Assembly: GCA_016932375.1 (NCBI GenBank)
Contig: JAFGDA010000051.1
Span: 1 to 10,232 of the forward strand
From: Actinomycetota bacterium
GTDB taxonomy: Bacteria > Actinomycetota > Humimicrobiia > Humimicrobiales > Humimicrobiaceae
DNA: 10,232 nucleotides
Reading direction: 5' to 3'
Below are positions 6,807 through 10,232 of the stretch, piece by piece. The translations under genes and the position numbers were made by a program. The stretch's first letter is position 1, and every line of letters starts with the position of its first letter. The notes below the pieces were generated by a model. It worked only from the letters and a program-made list of their open reading frames with translations, ran no database searches and was not told where the DNA came from.

Positions 6807-7457
6807 ATGAGTATAAAAATGGAAAAAGCAAACAGTCTTATTCCCGCGATTATACAGGATTATGAAAGCAGGGAAGTCCTTATGCTTGCTTACATGAACA
6901 GGAAATCTCTCTCTGAAAGCATAAGGAAGGGAACTACATGCTTCTGGAGCAGGTCAAGAAACAAGCTATGGAATAAGGGGGAGACATCAGGAAATTTCCA
7001 GAAGATAAGAGAGATCCGTTATGACTGTGACGGTGATGCGCTTCTTATACTGGTTGACCAGGAAGGTCCGGCATGCCATACAGGCAACAGGAGCTGTTTT
7101 TACAGAAAACTCAAAGACAACCCCCGACAGGCAGGCAAAAACCTGGTATTCAAGACAAGCATGGATTTAGGTTCCAGAATGGGAATACTTGACGGGATAT
7201 ACAGTGTGATTGAAAAAAGGATAGAAGGGCATGCACAGGGCTCTTATACGTTTTCACTTCATGAAAAGGGACTGGATGAGATCTTGAAAAAGGTTGGTGA
7301 AGAGACCATAGAAATCATACTGGCCTCAAAACACCAGAAAAAGAAGGATACCATATACGAAATTGCAGATCTTTTTTACCATTTGCTTGTATTGATGAAA
7401 GAAAAGAAAATTACTCCTGCCGACATTTCACTGGAGCTGGAGTCAAGGAGAAAATAA
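6807..7457 (+). CDS. hisIE: Bifunctional PR-AMP cyclohydrolase / PR-ATP pyrophosphatase
   Basis: This 216-residue fusion carries out steps two and three of histidine synthesis. The HisI part (about 8-103) has PAIIQDYESREVLMLAYMN (13-31), SRSRNKLWNKGETSGN (48-63), the metal motif YDCDGDALL (72-80) and ACHTGNRSCF (89-98), whose Cys74, Cys90 and Cys97 are the expected zinc ligands. The HisE part (about 126-216) has YSVIEKR, SYTFSLHEKGLDEILKKVGE (split across 146-165), GEETIE (164-169) and EIADLFYHLLVL (185-196), a helical MazG-like pyrophosphohydrolase. The start is uncertain: TTG 6759 and ATGs at 6798, 6807 and 6819 are in frame. AGGA (6795-6798) sits 8 bp before 6807, which I favour; the conserved region would survive with any of them. 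Confidence 0.92.
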   Translation: MSIKMEKANSLIPAIIQDYESREVLMLAYMNRKSLSESIRKGTTCFWSRSRNKLWNKGETSGNFQKIREIRYDCDGDALLILVDQEGPACHTGNRSCFYRKLKDNPRQAGKNLVFKTSMDLGSRMGILDGIYSVIEKRIEGHAQGSYTFSLHEKGLDEILKKVGEETIEIILASKHQKKKDTIYEIADLFYHLLVLMKEKKITPADISLELESRRK

Positions 7458-7463
7458 AGGAGG
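7456..7463 (+). promoter_or_regulatory. Strong ribosome binding site of the phosphofructokinase gene
   Basis: AAAGGAGG overlaps the hisIE stop codon and lies 5 bp before a TTG codon at 7469. It is the strongest site in the operon and decides the TTG start, as no ATG lies near it. Confidence 0.85.
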
Positions 7464-7468
7464 TTCCA

Positions 7469-8434
7469 TTGGATAAGAAAAAGAGGATAGCTTTGATTAC
7501 AAGCGGCGGGGATGCAAGCGGGATGAACGCTGCCATAAGGACCATTACAAGGTACGCTATTTTTAAGGGTATTGAGGTATATGGGTTTTATGAAGGGTAC
7601 AAAGGGCTTATAAATAATAGTTTTACGGTGCTTGATTCAAATTCTGTAGGAGGGATCATCGACCGGGGCGGGACATTCCTTTATTCCGCAAGGTCCGAGA
7701 GGTTTAAATGCAGGGAAGGCCAGAAGGAAGCAATAGATAACCTTAATAAAAACGGCATAGATGCCCTTATCGTAATTGGAGGTGACGGTTCATTCAGGGG
7801 GGCACTTGAATTGCACCGGCAGGGAATCCAGGTGATAGGCATTCCTGCTACAATCGATAATGACATTCCGCATACGGATTATAGTATTGGTTTTGATACT
7901 GCCCTGAATGTAATCATTGACCTTATTTCAAAGATAAGGGATACAGCTTCTTCCCATGACCGTATTTTTGTAATTGAAGTGATGGGAAGGAATTCGGGGC
8001 TTATTGCAGTAAATACCGGAGTGGCCTGCGGGGCTGACTACGTGTTGATCCCGGAGCTCGATGTGGACCTTATAAAAATATCCGGGCAGATAAAAAACAA
8101 CAGGGCCGGTAAAAGGCACACCCTGGTAATTGTTGCAGAAGGGGCAGCAAAAGCCAGCGATGTGGCTTCTTCAATAAGAATGCTTGTCGGAAGGGAAGTA
8201 AGGATCTCGGTGCTGGGCCACATTCAGAGGGGCGGTTCACCATCTGCCCTTGACAGGGTACTTGCTGCCCAGTTCGGGGAAAAATCAGTCGATCTCATCA
8301 TAGAGGGGAAGAGGGGCCTCATGGTGGGAATCAATGCCATGAAGATAAGCACATCAAAATTTGAAGATGTTATTTCAGGTCAAAAAGAAATAAACAGGGA
8401 ATTGTATGACCTGGCCCACATCCTTTCTCTTTGA
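7469..8434 (+). CDS. pfkA: 6-phosphofructokinase, PfkA family
   Basis: This 321-residue enzyme phosphorylates fructose 6-phosphate in glycolysis. The TTG start is fixed by AAAGGAGG. Visible motifs are TSGGDASGMNAAIR (11-24, nucleotide loop), GGDGSFRGA (104-112), PATIDNDIP (126-134, catalytic Asp130), the RDTASSHDRIFVIEVMGRNSG stretch (157-177) and GHIQRGGSPSALDR near residue 250. Gly107 aligns with E. coli Gly104, which favours ATP; pyrophosphate-dependent forms have Asp there. Ala127 aligns with E. coli Gly124, where pyrophosphate enzymes have Lys, so the pattern is mostly ATP-like but not classical. The C-terminal part seems complete (LYDLAHILSL). It is 11 bp after hisIE and probably shares its transcript, an unexpected link between glycolysis and histidine synthesis. 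Confidence 0.93.
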   Translation: MDKKKRIALITSGGDASGMNAAIRTITRYAIFKGIEVYGFYEGYKGLINNSFTVLDSNSVGGIIDRGGTFLYSARSERFKCREGQKEAIDNLNKNGIDALIVIGGDGSFRGALELHRQGIQVIGIPATIDNDIPHTDYSIGFDTALNVIIDLISKIRDTASSHDRIFVIEVMGRNSGLIAVNTGVACGADYVLIPELDVDLIKISGQIKNNRAGKRHTLVIVAEGAAKASDVASSIRMLVGREVRISVLGHIQRGGSPSALDRVLAAQFGEKSVDLIIEGKRGLMVGINAMKISTSKFEDVISGQKEINRELYDLAHILSL

Positions 8435-8443
8435 AACATATAT

Positions 8444-8620
8444 ATGGAATACCTGCGTCCAAAATGTGCTTTAATGCTTGCCCGTAAATGGCTTTCGGGT
8501 ACAATCAAACTGCCTCAAGCTAAGTCGGCAATACTTGAGAGCCATGCAGCCGCTCGTGAAGTGGCCGGAATTCCTGTTGCACAGGCATCAGCGAGAACAA
8601 TAAGTCAAATGGGTCTGTAA
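8444..8620 (+). pseudogene. Fragment resembling Imm-5-like putative immunity protein
   Basis: A 58-codon frame starts at an ATG 9 bp after pfkA, in the same frame as pfkA, and has no ribosome binding site. The segment MLARKWLSGTIKL and then ESHAAAREVAG resembles, from memory, the middle of small helical 'putative immunity protein' (Imm-5-like) sequences. Those are roughly 120-170 residues, so the N-terminal and C-terminal thirds are missing and the frame ends abruptly with QMGL. I therefore call it a gene remnant rather than a small gene. The family match is by eye only and the Ala-rich composition could mislead. It may mark an old insertion or deletion at the operon's end. Confidence 0.4.
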
Positions 8621-8745
8621 TTCCTGTTTCTACTACCCTTGTTTTTCGAAAACCATACTTTAGTTGGTTTTTCAATCAAAAATTCTTCTGAAAAATCTTT
8701 TACTCTATAATCCTCAATATTATCAGTATAGCTGTGAAAGTACAT
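8605..8745 (-). other. Unidentified short minus-strand ORF, possible gene remnant
   Basis: On the minus strand 46 codons run from an ATG (complement of 8743-8745) to a TGA (complement of 8605-8607). The frame stays open upstream to a TAG near 8808. The product is charged and aromatic (for example YTDNIEDYRVKDFSEEFL, then KVWFSKNKGSRNRNYRPI) and looks more protein-like than most random AT-rich frames. I do not recognise a family. It overlaps the plus-strand immunity-like fragment by 16 bp. No ribosome binding site is evident, so it may be the 3' end of a decayed gene or chance. Confidence 0.2.
8649..8671 (+). terminator. Weak terminator-like hairpin
   Basis: AAAACCA (8649-8655) pairs with TGGTTTT (8665-8671) around a 9-base loop and is followed by one further T. 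It lies 215 bp after pfkA and is the only terminator-like structure seen after the operon. The stem has just two G-C pairs, so termination would be weak. Because the left arm is A-rich it could also act on minus-strand transcripts. Confidence 0.25.
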
Positions 8746-8810
8746 GTATTGCTGTAGTAAATATTTACCCGGTATTAGCTGAATATTTAAAAGTAACCCT
8801 AACCCCTACT

Positions 8811-8981
8811 GCACCCTTTCCGCCCTTCAGCCCACTTTCGCGCACTCATTGCTAAAGCAATGAAAAACCTTCGAAGTTTTTTACCGGAAGGGTGCGGCCA
8901 CTCGGTTTCCCTCGCTTGCCGGGGAGCAGTCAGGCTTTCCCCCGGCCCCCGCTTTGTGCCTTCGCTTTTCCCCCTGGCCCC
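8811..8981. repeat. C-rich intergenic block with nested inverted repeats
   Basis: This stretch is far richer in C than its flanks. GCACCCTTTCCG (8811-8822) pairs with CGGAAGGGTGC (8885-8895), one base bulged. Between them is TCATTGC/GCAATGA with a TAAA loop (8846-8863), followed by CTTCGAAG with A-run and T-run flanks (8864-8882). A further GCCGGGG (8918-8924) pairs with CCCCGGC (8940-8946). From 8939 to 8981 the minus strand has four runs of four or five G. The minus strand is purine-rich, which would fit transcription in that direction. No coding frame is credible. It may be a dispersed repeat, a structured RNA or the end of a mobile element; the sequence alone does not decide. Confidence 0.5.
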
Positions 8982-9035
8982 TTTTTAAGCTTAAGGCACT
9001 CCCTGCTGTTAATATAAAATTTACAGCTTACCACA

Positions 9036-9063
9036 TTGACTTGCAGCTATTCTGTGATACAAT
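9036..9063 (+). promoter_or_regulatory. Promoter of the padR-DUF1048 operon
   Basis: TTGACT (9036-9041) and TACAAT (9058-9063) are 16 bp apart, each five of six matches to sigma-A consensus, and the -10 box has an extended TG at 9055-9056. Transcription would begin near 9070, some 54 bp before the TTG start of the repressor gene. Confidence 0.6.
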
Positions 9064-9070
9064 ATATCGG

Positions 9071-9107
9071 TAGTAAGTTTTACTTAATATCAGTGTTACT
9101 ATATAGT
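9071..9107. promoter_or_regulatory. Candidate PadR operator repeats
   Basis: Just after the predicted start point, AGTAA-GTT-TTACT (9072-9084) is an inverted repeat. AGTTTTACT (9076-9084) is repeated as AGTGTTACT (9092-9100) 16 bp on, and ACTATATAGT (9098-9107) is a perfect 10-bp palindrome. PadR repressors commonly regulate their own genes through short dyads near the promoter. The match to any specific PadR site is not shown. Confidence 0.35.
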
Positions 9108-9123
9108 GCTTGGAGGTGTGAAT

Positions 9124-9450
9124 TTGGAAAACCTGACTGAAATGCTAAAGGGCATATTGGAGGGCTGTGTCCTTGAAATAATCAGCCGTAAGCAGACTTA
9201 TGGCTACGAAATTACACGGCAACTAAACGCTCTCGGCTTTACCGATGTGGTAGATGGGACGGTCTACACAATCCTGATCCGGCTTGAAAAGAACAAACTT
9301 GTGGATATTGAAAAAAAGACATCCGATATGGGTCCGCCAAGAAAGTTTTTCGCCCTTAACGACACAGGGAGCGAGGAGCTTGGCCGGTTCTGGGAAAAAT
9401 GGGAGTTTGTAGCGTCAAAAATTAACAAGTTGAAGAAAGGGGAAAAATAG
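9124..9450 (+). CDS. PadR family transcriptional repressor
   Basis: This is a 108-residue winged-helix protein of the compact PadR type (short C-terminal dimerisation helix). MENLTEMLKGILEGCVLEII, then YGYEITRQLNALG (about 28-40), forms the HTH, with VDGTVYTILIRLEKNKLV (about 45-62) as recognition helix and wing approach, and MGPPRKFFALNDTG as wing; the last 25 residues form the helix for dimers. The TTG at 9124 lies 7 bp after GGAGG (9112-9116); the in-frame GTGs at 9106 and 9118 overlap or abut that site, so they are rejected. DUF1048 follows after 2 bp. Its Arg codons are four CGN, one AGA and no AGG, unlike the his operon. Such repressors respond to phenolics or antimicrobials or control membrane proteins; the ligand is unknown. 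Confidence 0.9.
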   Translation: MENLTEMLKGILEGCVLEIISRKQTYGYEITRQLNALGFTDVVDGTVYTILIRLEKNKLVDIEKKTSDMGPPRKFFALNDTGSEELGRFWEKWEFVASKINKLKKGEK

Positions 9451-9452
9451 AT

Positions 9453-9791
9453 ATGCTGGATATTTTTAAAAAAATGATTGGCGATAAAAAAGAATATAAA
9501 ATGATGATGGCAAGAGTCGAAGCCATGCCCGAAGATTATCAATTCGTGTTCAAAAAGATCCAGCAATATATGTGGGGTTTCGCAGCTGGAGGTGGCATGG
9601 ACATATTGAAACTCCAATACGATTTGATTGATCTGTTTGAGGCAGGTGTCGCGGAAGGTAAGCACGTGCTTGAAATCACAGGCGAGGATGTGGCAACATT
9701 CTGCGACGAGCTTCTTCGTAACGCAGAAACATACACAGAAAACCGTAAAGAAAAGCTCAACCGCGACATTATGAAAAAGCTCGTCAAATGA
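9453..9791 (+). CDS. DUF1048 family protein
   Basis: The 112-residue product begins MLDIFKKMIGDKKEYK and matches the DUF1048 family as I know it: small, mostly helical cytoplasmic proteins often encoded beside PadR regulators in Bacillota. Features include the acidic-basic N-terminal helix, a Gly-rich turn (AAGGGMD, about 45-51), LKLQYDLIDLFEAGVAEGK and a lysine-rich C-terminal end. No signal peptide, membrane segment or catalytic motif is visible. The ATG is 2 bp after the padR stop, with AAAGGGG overlapping the end of padR, so the two are co-translated. Its role is unknown; a modulator or partner of the neighbouring PadR is a guess from context. Arg codons are three CGN and one AGA, matching padR. 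Confidence 0.85.
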   Translation: MLDIFKKMIGDKKEYKMMMARVEAMPEDYQFVFKKIQQYMWGFAAGGGMDILKLQYDLIDLFEAGVAEGKHVLEITGEDVATFCDELLRNAETYTENRKEKLNRDIMKKLVK

Positions 9792-9800
9792 TTAATAAGC

Positions 9801-10232
9801 TTATCTTACTGTCTTTATTTTTCGGCCCAGACCTATAAATAGTATTGCAGCAATTAATGCTGTTATGCTGCCAAAGAAAAAAGGAACCCTGACATTTATA
9901 TAATTCCACATAACCCCTGCAATTAGAGATGAAAAAAAACTGCAAACCCCTATGCTTGTCTGGTAAATTCCAAAAGCAGTTCCAGATTTTTCCTGAGGCA
10001 CAAGAAGCGATATGTATGCTTTTCCGATCCCTTCGGTCAGGGCCATATAAACTCCATATATAGGAAATAAAAACCATATAAAAAGACTTTTATCTATCAG
10101 GCCTAAAAATAAATAAACCAGGCTGAAAAGTAAAAACCCTAAAGATAGTATTTTTTTTGCACCAATTCTATCAACTATAATTCCTGCAGGAGTAGAAAAT
10201 AAAGCATAGGTTAGATTAAAGATAACATAGGC
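9801..10232 (-). CDS. MFS transporter, C-terminal part
   Basis: The minus-strand frame is open from the window's end to a TAA (complement of 9801-9803), giving the last 143 residues. Near the top is TPAGIIVDRIGAKKIL, a G-x3-D-R-x-G-x-K loop of the kind that joins two helices in the second half of major facilitator transporters. About four to five hydrophobic segments follow, among them LSLGFLLFSLVYLFLGLI, FIWFLFPIYGVYMALTEGIG, a YQTSIGVCSFFSSLIAGVMW segment and FFFGSITALIAAILFIGLG, ending in a basic tail. This fits helices 8 to 12 of a 12-helix carrier in the cytoplasmic membrane. The substrate cannot be told. It is convergent with the DUF1048 gene, with only 9 bp between stops and no terminator visible there. 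Confidence 0.88.
   Translation of the reverse strand, partial: AYVIFNLTYALFSTPAGIIVDRIGAKKILSLGFLLFSLVYLFLGLIDKSLFIWFLFPIYGVYMALTEGIGKAYISLLVPQEKSGTAFGIYQTSIGVCSFFSSLIAGVMWNYINVRVPFFFGSITALIAAILFIGLGRKIKTVR

Larger units (their letters stand above)
8435..9123. other. Long intergenic region between pfkA and padR
   Basis: These 689 bp hold no intact recognisable gene. In order: an immunity-protein-like fragment, an overlapping minus-strand ORF, a weak hairpin, AT-rich sequence to about 8795, the C-rich structured block, and the padR promoter with repeats. I see no tRNA, transposase or obvious terminal repeats. A boundary between an ancestral operon and an acquired gene pair is plausible here. 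Confidence 0.6.

Noticed and set aside
8795..8806. Telomere-like CCCTAA motif
   Set aside because: Only two imperfect units occur within a C-rich stretch, which is most simply explained by base composition.
8664..8855. 63-codon plus-strand frame in the intergenic region
   Set aside because: Its end is a proline/threonine-rich translation of the C-rich island, there is no ribosome binding site and no similarity is apparent.
9084..9095. Second copy of the hisZ palindrome upstream of padR
   Set aside because: TTAATATCAGTG resembles half of the hisZ dyad (TTAATATTCAGTG) but has a deletion and no matching right arm, so it is probably chance in AT-rich DNA.
9795..9804. Palindrome ATAAGCTTAT between the convergent DUF1048 and MFS genes as a shared terminator
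   Set aside because: It has no loop, only 5 bp per arm and no T-run on either side, and it overlaps the MFS stop codon.

Overview
The window is a bacterial chromosome segment with low to moderate GC content. The his operon favours AGG for Arg and uses many ATA Ile codons. Shine-Dalgarno sites are AGGAGG-like, some starts are TTG, and the HisZ/short-HisG pair is present. Together these suggest an anaerobic Gram-positive-type bacterium (Bacillota/Clostridia or a related, possibly uncultured, lineage). No rRNA, tRNA or CRISPR array was seen, so the lineage cannot be fixed more precisely.

Region 1 (1-1971, + strand): the C-terminal end of an octopine/nopaline (opine) dehydrogenase family enzyme. 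Twelve bases later comes a 544-residue cobalamin-binding protein with an N-terminal B12 fold and a large mutase/methyltransferase-like barrel. The two look like one transcription unit, but no pathway can be assigned from the sequence.

Region 2 (1972-8434, + strand): a compact histidine operon in the order hisZ-hisG-hisB-hisH-hisA-hisF-hisIE, followed 11 bp later by a 6-phosphofructokinase gene with a strong ribosome binding site. HisZ and short-form HisG form the first enzyme. HisIE carries out the next two steps and HisA the isomerisation. HisH and HisF together make imidazole glycerol phosphate, and HisB dehydrates it. hisD and hisC are absent although their usual place between hisG and hisB is intact, and no histidinol-phosphatase gene is present. 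A perfect 13-bp-arm palindrome overlaps a plausible promoter just before hisZ and is a good operator candidate.

Region 3 (8435-9123): about 690 bp without a clear intact gene. It holds a 58-codon remnant that resembles part of an Imm-5-like 'putative immunity protein', an unidentified minus-strand ORF that overlaps it, and a hairpin. Beyond these lies a strongly C-rich (G-rich on the minus strand) block with nested inverted repeats and four G-tracts. It ends with a good promoter and candidate operator for the next gene.

Region 4 (9124-9791, + strand): a PadR-family repressor and a DUF1048 protein, a pairing common in Bacillota. Their arginine codons (CGN, no AGG) differ from the his operon, which suggests separate acquisition. 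Region 5 (9801-10232, - strand): the C-terminal part of an MFS transporter that is convergent with the PadR pair and runs off the window edge.
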